NCBI RefSeq assembly: GCF_947495205.1
Contig: NZ_CANLXV010000003.1
Location: 124,001 to 188,000 of the forward strand
Length of the DNA: 64,000 nucleotides
From: an uncultured Polaribacter sp.
Lineage (GTDB): Bacteria > Bacteroidota > Bacteroidia > Flavobacteriales > Flavobacteriaceae
Reading direction: 5' to 3'
The notes under the pieces were generated by a model. The model was not told where the DNA came from. It saw nothing but the letters and a program-made list of their open reading frames with translations, and ran no database searches. Positions 50,408 through 59,785 of the stretch are shown here, in pieces. Position numbers and translations under genes: made by a program. Each line of letters opens with the position of its first letter. Within the stretch, counting starts at the first letter, position 1.

Positions 50408-51805
50408 TTAATTGATAGAAATAACTGCCTCTTTAAACAAAGTTGCTTTTGATTTAAAGAAAGCGTTTTCTAATTTAATAGCTTTCAATTTAGAGTCTAT
50501 AAATTTTTGTTCACGAGAATTTACTAAAAACAAAGAGCTTTCTCCTAAAAAGAATTTACGTTCCTCTGCTTTTAACAATACACTGTAATCCCTTACATTA
50601 TTGGCAGTATAATCGCTTTGTAGTATAAAAGATTCTAGCTCTTGCAAAATGGCGTCTATTTTATTTTTAATGACCACTCTTGTTGCTTCTCTTTCAAAAA
50701 TTTGATCTTGTAATTTAATTTTCGCTAATTTTAAATCTCCACGCTGTTTTCTAATAAATAAAGGCGTACTAAACTTTATTCCACCTTTGTAATTATCTAC
50801 ACCAAAAGCATTAAATTGGTTTACTTCTGGGGCAATAAAATTATAATTCAGGTCTATTTTAGGCAGTAAATTATTCAATTTTAGTTTACGTTCTACGTCT
50901 AAACTTTCTACTTTAAAGTTTAAAGACCTTATTTTTGGATGATTTTCAAGATCAAAATTTTCATTATTAAATAGGGCAATATTAAAAGTTCTATCTATGC
51001 TATTAAAGGTATCTACATCTGGTATTATGTTTTCTTTCAATTCTATTGGTGTATTGTCATTCAACCATAAAAAATTAGACAATTCTAAAGAAGATTTAAT
51101 AAGATTAATACGCGCTTTTTCTAAATTTAACTTTCTAGTGGTTAAAGTTATACCTGCCTCTAAAGTATCTATTGCTGGTTTTTCTCCTTCTTCAAAGGCT
51201 CTTTTAGTACTTTGAAAACGGATTTTAGCATTTTCTAAAAAATCTTGAAAAACTAGCTTTTCATTATACGTTTTTAACCAATTAAAATAAGATAACGAGG
51301 CATCATACAAAATTTTGTTTACCATTATTTGTTGATCTTCTCTGGCTTGATCTCTAAAAAATTTGGCTTGTTTTAAAGACGCCATTCTATCATTAGTTAA
51401 TAAATTTCTAGCTAATGAAACGGATACACCTGCACTGTATAAACCCTCTAAAGGAACATTATTTTCTGGATTTAAAAAAACACCATCATTTTGCTCAAAA
51501 GTTCCTTTAAATTCTATACCATACCAAGTAGGTATTTTAAAAGCACCGTTTAGTTTGTTGTAATATTCCGTTTCTTTAAATAATTTTTTATCGTAGTCTA
51601 CTTCTATTTTAGGATCAAAAGCACCTCTAGCTTTTAATAATTTAGCTTCACTATTATTAATAATTAAGTTTGCTTGTTTCACAATTGGATGATAGGTTTT
51701 AACATAACCCAAATATTCAGATAAAGTCATAATAGACTCTATTTGATTTTGTGCATTTTGCTGCCAAAAAATCAACAGAAATATTAAAATACTATATTTT
51801 TTCAT
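50408..51805 (-). CDS. TolC-family outer-membrane efflux protein
   Basis: A 465-residue protein. Signal peptide 1-18 (ILIFLLIFWQQNAQ). Two OEP-type repeats of coiled-coil helices and beta-strands (LSEYLGYVKTYHPIVKQANL; GVSVSLARNLLTNDRM; IRSLNFKVESLDVERKLKLNNLLPKIDLNYNF). It is the last gene of the tetR-ABC-HlyD-TolC operon and supplies the outer-membrane channel. Start lies 3 bases after the adaptor stop. Confidence 0.88.
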   Translation of the reverse strand: MKKYSILIFLLIFWQQNAQNQIESIMTLSEYLGYVKTYHPIVKQANLIINNSEAKLLKARGAFDPKIEVDYDKKLFKETEYYNKLNGAFKIPTWYGIEFKGTFEQNDGVFLNPENNVPLEGLYSAGVSVSLARNLLTNDRMASLKQAKFFRDQAREDQQIMVNKILYDASLSYFNWLKTYNEKLVFQDFLENAKIRFQSTKRAFEEGEKPAIDTLEAGITLTTRKLNLEKARINLIKSSLELSNFLWLNDNTPIELKENIIPDVDTFNSIDRTFNIALFNNENFDLENHPKIRSLNFKVESLDVERKLKLNNLLPKIDLNYNFIAPEVNQFNAFGVDNYKGGIKFSTPLFIRKQRGDLKLAKIKLQDQIFEREATRVVIKNKIDAILQELESFILQSDYTANNVRDYSVLLKAEERKFFLGESSLFLVNSREQKFIDSKLKAIKLENAFFKSKATLFKEAVISIN

Positions 51806-51808
51806 ATT

Positions 51809-53170
51809 TTATTTCTTTTTTGCGTCTGATTTCCCTTTTCCTTTTGCGTTTGGTTGATAGTAGTTAGGAGGGAAGCCATTTAACTGTCTCCAAAGTTCAA
51901 ACCAAATTGGCACATCTTCTAAAAGAGCAATTGTTCTTGCACCAGAGCCAACTCTAATAGCTTCTGGCCATTTGTGGTCTGTTTCATCTGGTGCTAGTAA
52001 TATACGAAACATGCCATTATCACTAATAAAATTTTCTATAGCCACAACTTTTGCGCCATACGTACCATAAGATACATTTGGCCAACCAGAAAATACAATT
52101 GCAGGCCAACCATCAAATTGTACGCGCACTTTTTCATCAATATGTAAAAGTGGTAAATCTATTGGTCTTACAAAGGTTTCTACGGCAAAATCAAATTTTT
52201 GCGGCATAATACCAACTAAAGATTCTCCTTCTTTAAACGTGCCTCCAATACCACCTTTAATGGCTTTATTTATGTAGCCGTTTTGTGGAGCAGTAACATA
52301 TAATAAATTTCTTCTAATTCTGTAATTGCTATTGCTGTTTTCTAATTTAGAAACCTGTACTTCAGCATCAAAACCACTAGACATTGCAGTAGACATATCA
52401 CTTTGTGCTTTAGAAATTTTATTAGTGTATTCTGCATTAATTCGGTTTAACTCTATTCTTGCGTTAATTACATTATTTTTGCTTTCTAATAATTTGTTTT
52501 CTTTACCAATTAATTCCGCCTGTGTTTTTTGTAATTTTAAATTTTTCTCCTCAACATCTTTAACAGGAGAAATTCCCTCACTTTGTAATGTTACTGCACG
52601 ATTAAATTGTCTTTCTGCAATTTTAATATTTGTTTTTGCAGCCTCAAACTCTATGCTATCACTTTGTACTTTAAGCTTAGATTGTAGCAGTTTGTTTTCT
52701 GCCATATCTAACTTTAATACTTGCTCATTTTTAAGTGATTTTATTTGCCTTTGTAAGGCGTTTACTTTTTCTTTATAAGCGCCAACAGATAAAACTTTTG
52801 AATTAATTTGTTGATTGGTTCTCTCAATTAATTGATCGTCGAAATAATCACTCTTAATTTCAGAAATTCTAAGAATAGTATCTCCTTTTTTAACAAAATC
52901 TCCTTCTTTTACAAACCATTCTTCAATTCTACCAGGAATTTGAGATTGTATACTTTGTGGTCTTTGATCTGGAGTTAAGGTAGTTACAGATCCATTACCA
53001 GAAATATTTTGTGTCCATGGTAAAAACAGTAAAATTAAAAGTAATAAAGCAAAAATTATTAAAAAACGATTTAAGCTTTTGTAATAGTTTTTATTAAAAA
53101 CTTTTTTACCAGATTTGTAAGACGTTAAGTCTATATTTTTATATAATTGATTGTTAGATATGTTTAACAT
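51809..53170 (-). CDS. HlyD-family membrane fusion protein
   Basis: A 453-residue adaptor of the type I secretion or multidrug export class. One N-terminal anchor (FLIIFALLLLILLFLPW), a lipoyl half-motif (SQIPGRIEEWFVKEGDFVKKGDTIL), a long helical hairpin (about 120-280), the returning VTAPQNGYINKAIKGGIGGTFKEGESL motif and a C-terminal beta region with a WFELWRQLNGFPPNYY tail. It links the ABC protein (downstream partner) to TolC. Lys-rich C-terminal end (GKGKSDAKKK). Confidence 0.88.
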   Translation of the reverse strand: MLNISNNQLYKNIDLTSYKSGKKVFNKNYYKSLNRFLIIFALLLLILLFLPWTQNISGNGSVTTLTPDQRPQSIQSQIPGRIEEWFVKEGDFVKKGDTILRISEIKSDYFDDQLIERTNQQINSKVLSVGAYKEKVNALQRQIKSLKNEQVLKLDMAENKLLQSKLKVQSDSIEFEAAKTNIKIAERQFNRAVTLQSEGISPVKDVEEKNLKLQKTQAELIGKENKLLESKNNVINARIELNRINAEYTNKISKAQSDMSTAMSSGFDAEVQVSKLENSNSNYRIRRNLLYVTAPQNGYINKAIKGGIGGTFKEGESLVGIMPQKFDFAVETFVRPIDLPLLHIDEKVRVQFDGWPAIVFSGWPNVSYGTYGAKVVAIENFISDNGMFRILLAPDETDHKWPEAIRVGSGARTIALLEDVPIWFELWRQLNGFPPNYYQPNAKGKGKSDAKKK

Positions 53171-53175
53171 TGTAT

Positions 53176-54840
53176 TTATTTTATAATTTTTATAGAACCA
53201 CTATCTAAAGTAATTATTTGATTGCATTGCGTCTTCCATTTCTCTTTATTACTTACCACAATTAAAGCCCAAGGTCTTTCTGGAGCGGTTAAATAACTAA
53301 TAATTTCTTTGGTTTCATCTTTATTAAATTGATCTAAAGGTTCTTCTAAAATCATTATTTTTGGTTGTTTAATAATGCCTCTAGCCAATATTATTTTTTT
53401 TGCAATTGTAAAAGAAATTTGTTTTCCTTCTGGATGTATAATTGTATCTAAACCATCTTCTTGTTCTCTTAAAAATTGACTTAAGCCTACAACATCCAAT
53501 GCTTTAAAAATACGGTCGTCTGTAATTTCTTTGTTCCCAAAAACTAAATTGTCTCTAATGGTACCTTCAAAAGGTGTTTCTTCTGCAAGAGATAAACCCA
53601 ATTGAGATCTGTAATGATTTAAGTGTAAGCTGCTTAATGATAGGTTGTTTACATAAATATTACCAGCAGTTGGTTCTATAACACCAGCCAATAATCTTAA
53701 CAAACTAGATTTTCCTGAGCCACTTTCTCCATTAATAAGAATTCTACTGTTAGGTTTTAAAGTAAAAGAAATATCCTTTAAAATTGGTTTTTTTCTATTT
53801 GCAACGCTGTATGTTACATTATCTAATTCTAAGATTAAACCATCTTTAAATATAGGTTTGTTTCCTGTTTGAGATTCTAGATTCTTATCAACAACTTGTC
53901 CTATTTTTTCTATTGATGTTAATACGTCATAAAAAGATTCTAGACCCACAATTAGCTTTTCAACAGACTGTATTACCAATAAAATTATAATTTCTGCTGC
54001 TACAAATTGCCCTATATTCATTTCTTGATTTAAAACCAAGGCACCACCAATTAATAGTAAACTGGCAGTAACAATAACTTTAAAACCAATCATTTGGCTA
54101 AATTGTAATATTAATATTCTAAAGTGATTTTCTCTAGCTTCTATGTATTTGTTAACTAAGTCATCATTTTTTTCTAGTGCTAAATTGGTATTTCCAGACA
54201 ATTTAAAGCTAACTACTGTTCTTGCCACTTCTTGAATCCAATGTGCTACTTTATACTTTATTTTAGATTCTTTTAAACTGGTTTCTAAACCTTTTTTGGC
54301 TGTAAATTTAAAAACAATAAAAATTAGAAATAATAATAAAATACCAAATATTATAAAAAATGGGTGATAAAAAGATAGTAGCAATAAAGCAAAAACAATT
54401 TGTAATAAGGCAGTTGGGACATCTAACAAAATTTTAGATAACCCTTTCTGAATGGTTAACGTATCAAAAAATCTATTGGCCAATTCTGGCGGATAATAAT
54501 CTCTTAACTCATTCATTTTTATTTTAGGAAAACGGTAACTTAACTCAAAAGAAGCTCTCATAAAAATTCTTTGTTGTATGGTTTCAATAATTCTTAATTG
54601 CATTAATTGTAAAGAACCAGAAAAAATTACCCCAATAGTTACTACAATTACTAAAATTACCCAAGAAGTAGAAATTTGCGCACCTTGTATTAAGTTAATA
54701 ATTGCTTGAATACCTAAAGGCAAAGATAAGGCTACAAGACCTCCAAAAATAGCGTAGTAAAAAATTTGAAAGATATCTTTTTTCTCTAATTTCAAGAGAT
54801 TGGTAAACCTTTTCCATGGTGATAATGGTGTAGTATTCAT
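53176..54840 (-). CDS. ABC transporter with degenerate nucleotide-binding domain
   Basis: A 554-residue half-transporter: six-helix membrane domain (residues 25-310, HlyB/MsbA-like, no peptidase domain) and a C-terminal ATPase domain. Walker A GESGSGKS (371-378) is intact. The Q-loop region reads LAEETPF, the signature that should be LSGGQ reads ISFTI (475-479), Walker B is IMILEE with Glu for Asp (residue 499), and the H-loop His is Asn531 (VVSNKEK). The canonical catalytic residues are therefore largely missing. It is in an operon with HlyD and TolC partners and is preceded by a TetR gene. Confidence 0.88.
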   Translation of the reverse strand: MNTTPLSPWKRFTNLLKLEKKDIFQIFYYAIFGGLVALSLPLGIQAIINLIQGAQISTSWVILVIVVTIGVIFSGSLQLMQLRIIETIQQRIFMRASFELSYRFPKIKMNELRDYYPPELANRFFDTLTIQKGLSKILLDVPTALLQIVFALLLLSFYHPFFIIFGILLLFLIFIVFKFTAKKGLETSLKESKIKYKVAHWIQEVARTVVSFKLSGNTNLALEKNDDLVNKYIEARENHFRILILQFSQMIGFKVIVTASLLLIGGALVLNQEMNIGQFVAAEIIILLVIQSVEKLIVGLESFYDVLTSIEKIGQVVDKNLESQTGNKPIFKDGLILELDNVTYSVANRKKPILKDISFTLKPNSRILINGESGSGKSSLLRLLAGVIEPTAGNIYVNNLSLSSLHLNHYRSQLGLSLAEETPFEGTIRDNLVFGNKEITDDRIFKALDVVGLSQFLREQEDGLDTIIHPEGKQISFTIAKKIILARGIIKQPKIMILEEPLDQFNKDETKEIISYLTAPERPWALIVVSNKEKWKTQCNQIITLDSGSIKIIK

Positions 54841-54842
54841 AA

Positions 54843-55514
54843 TTATAAAATAGTATTTTTAACTAATTGAGTAAAAAAGTGTGTAGGTGTTTGTTCTTTT
54901 GTGTAATTTGTTATTGATGGGAAATGTTCATTTAAAAAATGTTGTCTTAGACCACCTTCTAATATAGAGGAAGCTAAACTTAAAGCATATTCATACGATG
55001 GCTTTATTTCTAGAATAATACGTTCTAAACGAACTATTATTCTTTTGTATACTTCAAAATATCCTTCTTTATTTTCTGTATCTACCTTTTTTGTTAAAAA
55101 AGATTTAGAACTTTCATTCACAATAATTTTGTACAAAATAGCTTCGTTTATATGAGAATAATTGCTATCTAAAGTAACCTTTCTAGTTACTATATAGATA
55201 GCTTTTTCTAATTTTTCAATTTTATCAGAAATACTGTAGGTTTCTATAACTAAAAGATATTCTAACCAAGCCCAATACCAAGAAGATAAATAAAGTAACA
55301 ATTTATGTTTACTTTCAAAATATCTGTAAACCGAACTTTCATTTGAGCCAATTTTTGCACCCAACTTTTTAAAAGTAAAGTTTTCGAAACCAATTTCATC
55401 TATTAGCAAAATACTATGCTCAATAATTTTTTTACCTAGCACAGAAGTTTCTGGGTCTTTTAAAAATATTTTATCGGGTACAGATATTTTTAAACTGGAT
55501 AATAAACTTTTCAT
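54843..55514 (-). CDS. TetR/AcrR-family transcriptional regulator
   Basis: A 223-residue regulator with an N-terminal HTH (GKKIIEHSILLIDEIGFENFTFKKLGAKIGSNESSVYRYFESKHKLLLYLSSWYWAWLEY) and a helical ligand domain. It is the first gene of the export operon and starts 2 bases before the ABC gene, so it probably represses its own operon in response to a substrate. The intergenic region to the divergent cold-shock gene is about 240 bases. Confidence 0.88.
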   Translation of the reverse strand: MKSLLSSLKISVPDKIFLKDPETSVLGKKIIEHSILLIDEIGFENFTFKKLGAKIGSNESSVYRYFESKHKLLLYLSSWYWAWLEYLLVIETYSISDKIEKLEKAIYIVTRKVTLDSNYSHINEAILYKIIVNESSKSFLTKKVDTENKEGYFEVYKRIIVRLERIILEIKPSYEYALSLASSILEGGLRQHFLNEHFPSITNYTKEQTPTHFFTQLVKNTIL

Positions 55515-55606
55515 TTTTATAAATTAAAGTGCGAATATAATAGTAATGCTTTCAAAAATAAAATAGGTACTATTTTTTTAGTTAATATTTAACATCTAAA
55601 ACAAAG

Positions 55607-55637
55607 TTTAAAAATTCAATGATATTTTGTATCTTTG
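55607..55637 (+). promoter_or_regulatory. Promoter of the cold-shock-domain gene
   Basis: TATCTTTG (55630-55637) is an exact -7 box, with TTTA at 55607-55610 at the right distance as a weak -33 element. Transcription would begin around 55644, leaving a leader of about 110 bases. Confidence 0.5.
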
Positions 55638-55640
55638 TAT

Positions 55641-55718
55641 TGTTAAAGCGTGGTAAACCATATTTTTATTATTTAAAAGTGTATTATTTTTGATTAAAAA
55701 TGATTGCTGTCTTTAACA
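55641..55718 (+). other. Structured 5' leader of the cold-shock-domain mRNA
   Basis: TGTTAAAG (55641-55648) and CTTTAACA (55711-55718) are perfect complements 62 bases apart, with a smaller TGGT/ACCA hairpin and AT-rich complementary stretches between. A long leader is common for cold-shock mRNAs. It is inferred, not measured. Confidence 0.4.
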
Positions 55719-55752
55719 TGAATACTAATTATTTAATACTCTAAATTTATTA

Positions 55753-56205
55753 ATGGCAAAATCGCAACAAACATTTAGTAAAAGTGAAAAAGAAAAAAAA
55801 CGTTTAAAAAAGCGTTTAGATAAGCAAAAGAAAATGGAGGCTAGAAAAGCCGAAAAAGAAGAAAATGGCACAACAGGAATACAGTTTGCTTATGTAGACC
55901 ATAATGGTAATTTAACAGATACGCCGCCAGATCCAGAATTAAAAGTAGAATACGAATTAGAAGACATACAAATTTCTACAACTAAAAAAGAAGATTTGCC
56001 TGAAGAAGATCCTGTTAGAAAAGGAAAAGTATCTTTCTTTGACACTTCTAAAGGTTTTGGTTTTATTATTGATACAGAAAATAACGAAAAATATTTTACA
56101 CACGTTAGTGGTTTAATTGATCAAATTGCAGAAAATGATAAAGTTTCTTTTGAATTAGAAAAAGGAATGCGTGGTATGAATGCTGTAAAAGTTACTAAAA
56201 TTTAA
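55753..56205 (+). CDS. Cold-shock-domain protein with basic N-terminal extension
   Basis: A 150-residue protein. Residues 1-45 are very rich in Lys/Glu/Arg (KSEKEKKRLKKRLDKQKKMEARK). The C-terminal CSD (about 87-150) has KGKVSFFDTSKGFGFI and the YFTHVSGL RNP motifs, so it binds single-stranded nucleic acid. The basic helix and middle acidic region (TPPDPELKVEYELEDIQ) are unusual for a plain Csp and typical of a Bacteroidota subfamily. Role in RNA chaperoning is likely. Confidence 0.88.
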   Translation: MAKSQQTFSKSEKEKKRLKKRLDKQKKMEARKAEKEENGTTGIQFAYVDHNGNLTDTPPDPELKVEYELEDIQISTTKKEDLPEEDPVRKGKVSFFDTSKGFGFIIDTENNEKYFTHVSGLIDQIAENDKVSFELEKGMRGMNAVKVTKI

Positions 56206-56229
56206 AACATACTTTTTAATATATTTAAG

Positions 56230-56262
56230 GTCTTTTCAATTTATTGAAAAGACTTTTTTTTT
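56230..56262 (+). terminator. Rho-independent terminator of the cold-shock gene
   Basis: GTCTTTTCAA (56230-56239) pairs with TTGAAAAGAC (56244-56253) and is followed by a long T-tract. Confidence 0.9.
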
Positions 56263-56277
56263 AGGCAAAATGTAATT

Positions 56278-56285
56278 TATATTTG
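56278..56285 (+). promoter_or_regulatory. -7 promoter element of the outer-membrane receptor gene
   Basis: TATATTTG is an exact -7 box 25 bases before the ATG. No -33 TTG is evident, as the preceding terminator T-tract occupies that place. Confidence 0.45.
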
Positions 56286-56310
56286 CTCAAAAATAAACGA
56301 CCTTATTACC

Positions 56311-58827
56311 ATGAAAAATAATTTAAAGTTTTCTTTTTTAATACTTTTTTTAATTTCTAGTTTGGCTATAAAATCTCAAATTAAAGGTAAAGTAGTAGAT
56401 GCTTTAGATAATTATCCTTTAGAATTTGCTTCTGTAGCTTTGTATAAAACAACTTCAAAAACTTTAGAAACTGGTGTTATAACCAACGCAAAAGGTCTTT
56501 TTACTATTCAAAATATTAAACCTGGTACATATTATTTAGAAATTTCTTTTTTAGGCTATCAATTAAAAACTATAAAAAATATAAGTATTACTATTAAAAA
56601 TCAGAAAAAAGAGCTTGGTGTTTTAAGTTTACGCTTAGGTAAAGGTAGTCAACTGAATGAAGTTGTTGTTAAATCTGAAAAAAATGTTGTTTCTCACAAA
56701 ATAGATAAACAGGTTTTTGATGCCAAAAAGTTTCAAAATGCAATTGGCGGAAATGCAGTGGATGTAATTAAAAACTTACCATCTGTTAATACAAATGGTT
56801 TAGGTGAAATAAGCGTGAGAGGAAGCACAGGATTTACCGTATTAATTAATGGAAAACCTACTCAAGGAGATCCTTCAAGTATTTTGGCACAATTGCCTGC
56901 CAATGCTTTACAAACGGTAGAGTTGGTTACTGCACCTTCTGCAAAATACGATCCTGAGGGAAAAGCGGGAATTTTAAACATAATCACTAAAAAAGGAGCT
57001 ATAGATGGCACTTTTACTCAAATTAATTTGCGTGGTGGTTTTCCTTCCATAGAAAATTATAATACTCAAGTTCCTGCAGAAAGATATGGATTAGATGCAA
57101 CTGTAAATAAAAGAACGGGGAATTGGAACCTTTCATTTGGTGCGAGTTATCAAAGAAATGATAAAACTGGTAGAAGAGAAGGGGATGTTTTTATAAATAA
57201 TATGTTAGCCAATAGAACTACTTTTTTACCTTCTGATGGTGAGCGTAGTTTTGATGAAGTTACGTATAATGGAAGGTTTAATGTTGATTATAATCCAGAT
57301 GAAAAGAACATTTTTTCTCTTGGTTTTTTTGCAGGAAAACGCACTAAAGAGCGTTTGGCAGATATTGTTTATAATAATTCAGCAGTTTCTCCTATTGGTA
57401 GCAATAATCTATTGTATGAGTTCACTTATTTCAATCATAATTTAAGAATTAGAAAAGCAGATTTTGCCTTAGGTAGTTTTGATTATTCACATAAATTTGA
57501 TAATACTTCTAAAATTACGACTTCATTTTTATATGAATATACATTTTTAGGTGGTCCTACAGAAAATGATAATTTAGGTTTTCCAGACAGTTCAATTGTG
57601 TATCAAAGAGAATTTAATACCAATGATAATCCGTTGTATGGTGCAAGATTTAATTTAGATTATCAATTTAAACCTTTCCGTTTTGGTATTTTAGAAGTAG
57701 GTTATCAATATAGAGATTTAGATCATACAGGTAAATTTGTATATCAAAGAGATGGTGCTTTAGTGCCAGAATTTTCTAGCGATATTCGTTTAAAAAGAAA
57801 AATTCATTCAGGATATTCTCAAATAACGGGTAAAAGAAACAAATGGGCTTATAATGCAGGTGTTCGTTTAGAGGCTATGGATAGAGTTTATAAAGAAACT
57901 TTAAGAAGTGATGGTATTCTAAATACATTCAACTTAGATTTTCTAAAATTATTTCCTTCTGTATCCTTACAATATAATATTAATGACAAAACCAATGTAA
58001 AAACAGCTTACAGTAAAAGAGTTGAGCGAACAACTACTTTTAAGATGAATAGTTTTGCTGAGCGAGAACATTCTGAAGTTTTTGAACAAGGAGATAATAC
58101 TTTACAACCAGAATTTATAGATTTGGTAGAATTGGGCATTACAAAAAAGCTTAAAAAAGGAAATGCTGTTTATGCTACAGCGTATTTTAGACATGTAGAC
58201 AACGTTATTAATAGAGTAAATACTTTGGCTTATCAACAAAATGGTGCAGTAATAGATAGTATTATTAATAGAGTATATTCTAATGTAGGCAAATCTAATA
58301 CCATTGGTTTAGAAATTGGTGCTACTATTAAACCAACCAAAAACTGGACAAATTTTGTAGGTTTTAATATCTATAATTATGATATTAATGGCGTTCTTAA
58401 CTTTAGACATAGAGATGGTATTGCTCGAGATTATAATATTGATAACAATTCAACCATTTATTCCATTAATGTAAATTCAACATATAACTTTTGGGAAAAT
58501 GCTTCTTTACAGTTTACCTTTAATTACTTATCAGATAGAGTAACTGCTATGGGTGAAGATTCTCGTTTTTATTCGCCAAATTTAACCTTTAGAAAAAAAC
58601 TATTTAAAGAGAAGTTAGTAGCTACTTTACAATGGCAAAATATGGATATGGATTTATTAAAAACAAATGAGCAACGAATTACAACTTCTAGAGTAAATGA
58701 ATTTTTTACCACTACAAATTACAAATATGAAGTAGATATGATAACTTTAAACCTTTCTTACACATTTAACGCGGCTAAAAATAAATCAAAATTTATTGAT
58801 AGTGAATTTGGTAAAAGAGAGTTTTAA
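56311..58827 (+). CDS. Outer-membrane beta-barrel receptor with carboxypeptidase-like domain
   Basis: An 838-residue outer-membrane protein. Signal peptide 1-22. A carboxypeptidase-regulatory-like domain (KGKVVDALDNYPLEFASVALYKT..., about 25-105), a TonB plug (NLPSVNTNGLGEISVRGSTGFTVLINGKPTQGDPSSILAQLPANALQTVELVTAPSAKYDPEGKAGILNIITKK) and a barrel ending FIDSEFGKREF. It belongs to the 'outer membrane beta-barrel family' variant of SusC-like receptors. Monocistronic; substrate not evident, and no SusD partner gene is adjacent. Confidence 0.88.
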   Translation: MKNNLKFSFLILFLISSLAIKSQIKGKVVDALDNYPLEFASVALYKTTSKTLETGVITNAKGLFTIQNIKPGTYYLEISFLGYQLKTIKNISITIKNQKKELGVLSLRLGKGSQLNEVVVKSEKNVVSHKIDKQVFDAKKFQNAIGGNAVDVIKNLPSVNTNGLGEISVRGSTGFTVLINGKPTQGDPSSILAQLPANALQTVELVTAPSAKYDPEGKAGILNIITKKGAIDGTFTQINLRGGFPSIENYNTQVPAERYGLDATVNKRTGNWNLSFGASYQRNDKTGRREGDVFINNMLANRTTFLPSDGERSFDEVTYNGRFNVDYNPDEKNIFSLGFFAGKRTKERLADIVYNNSAVSPIGSNNLLYEFTYFNHNLRIRKADFALGSFDYSHKFDNTSKITTSFLYEYTFLGGPTENDNLGFPDSSIVYQREFNTNDNPLYGARFNLDYQFKPFRFGILEVGYQYRDLDHTGKFVYQRDGALVPEFSSDIRLKRKIHSGYSQITGKRNKWAYNAGVRLEAMDRVYKETLRSDGILNTFNLDFLKLFPSVSLQYNINDKTNVKTAYSKRVERTTTFKMNSFAEREHSEVFEQGDNTLQPEFIDLVELGITKKLKKGNAVYATAYFRHVDNVINRVNTLAYQQNGAVIDSIINRVYSNVGKSNTIGLEIGATIKPTKNWTNFVGFNIYNYDINGVLNFRHRDGIARDYNIDNNSTIYSINVNSTYNFWENASLQFTFNYLSDRVTAMGEDSRFYSPNLTFRKKLFKEKLVATLQWQNMDMDLLKTNEQRITTSRVNEFFTTTNYKYEVDMITLNLSYTFNAAKNKSKFIDSEFGKREF

Positions 58828-58849
58828 AATATTTAACTTTTAAAGTAGA

Positions 58850-59785
58850 TTATTGCTGCTGCTGCTGTTGCTGTGTTTGTTGTTGTTCGTTTTGGTTTTT
58901 TGCGGGTCTAATATCTACTGAAACTTTCATTGTACTTTTACCAGATCCATAAATAACGCCTTTTAATGGTGGTACATCATAATAATCTCTACCATAAGAA
59001 GTAATAATGTGTTGGTTTTTTGGTATTTGATCATTTGTAGGATCAAAATCTACCCAACCAAAATTAGGTATATAAACAGAAAACCAAGCATGAGAAGCAT
59101 CTGTACCTACTAATTTTTCTTTTCCTGGAGGTGGTAAAGTTTCAATATAACCACTTACATAACGTGCAGGTAAACCAACAGAGCGCACACAAGCAATGGC
59201 AACTTGCGCAAAATCTTGACAAACACCCTTTTTTGCTTTCATTACTTTATTTATTGGTGTTGATACAGTACTAAAATTAGGATCAAATTTAAAGTCTGTA
59301 AAAATACGTTGCATTAATTCTTTTGAGGCTTCATAAACAGAACGTTCTGGTTTAAAAGAAACTTCTGCATATGCTTTAATAATGGGCGAAATGTTTTTAA
59401 TAAATTTAGAGTCTAATAAAAACTGTTTCGCATCTAAAATTTCTGTATTTGTATTTTTTAAAGCAGCTTTTGCTTCATTTAATGTAAGTGCAAAAGATAA
59501 TGGATAATCTTTAATGTTTTTTTGTAATTCGTAAGCTCTTTTAATTGTGCTTTTTGCGGTTACAATTAATTCTTTGTGTTGTTTTTCTATGGAAAAGTGC
59601 GTAATTAAATTTCCATAAAAGTCTTTTTTTTCTGATATTGAAGCAGGCTCTGGAGTAATTTCTAAGTCAAAATCTAACACCTCTTGACCAGCTGAATTTT
59701 GTGGTTTTAAATTCGCTAAATTGTGGCAATAAGTAACTGTATCGCTATAGGTATAACTTGTGGTATGTATTACAGAAAAAATCAT
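58850..59785 (-). CDS. Transglutaminase-like protein of the peptide-modification cluster
   Basis: A 311-residue protein with the N-terminal transglutaminase-associated domain (VIHTTSYTYSDTVTYCHNLANLKP) and a transglutaminase-like core: GVCQDFAQVAIACVRSVGLPARYVSGY (catalytic Cys), DASHAWFSVYIPNFGWVDFDPTND (His, Asp). The last residues are a Gln run (EQQQTQQQQQQQ), encoded mainly by CAG and CAA codons. In related bacterial clusters it acts with ATP-grasp ligases in making or cutting peptide tags. It is 0 bases downstream of the ATP-grasp gene. Confidence 0.88.
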   Translation of the reverse strand: MIFSVIHTTSYTYSDTVTYCHNLANLKPQNSAGQEVLDFDLEITPEPASISEKKDFYGNLITHFSIEKQHKELIVTAKSTIKRAYELQKNIKDYPLSFALTLNEAKAALKNTNTEILDAKQFLLDSKFIKNISPIIKAYAEVSFKPERSVYEASKELMQRIFTDFKFDPNFSTVSTPINKVMKAKKGVCQDFAQVAIACVRSVGLPARYVSGYIETLPPPGKEKLVGTDASHAWFSVYIPNFGWVDFDPTNDQIPKNQHIITSYGRDYYDVPPLKGVIYGSGKSTMKVSVDIRPAKNQNEQQQTQQQQQQQ

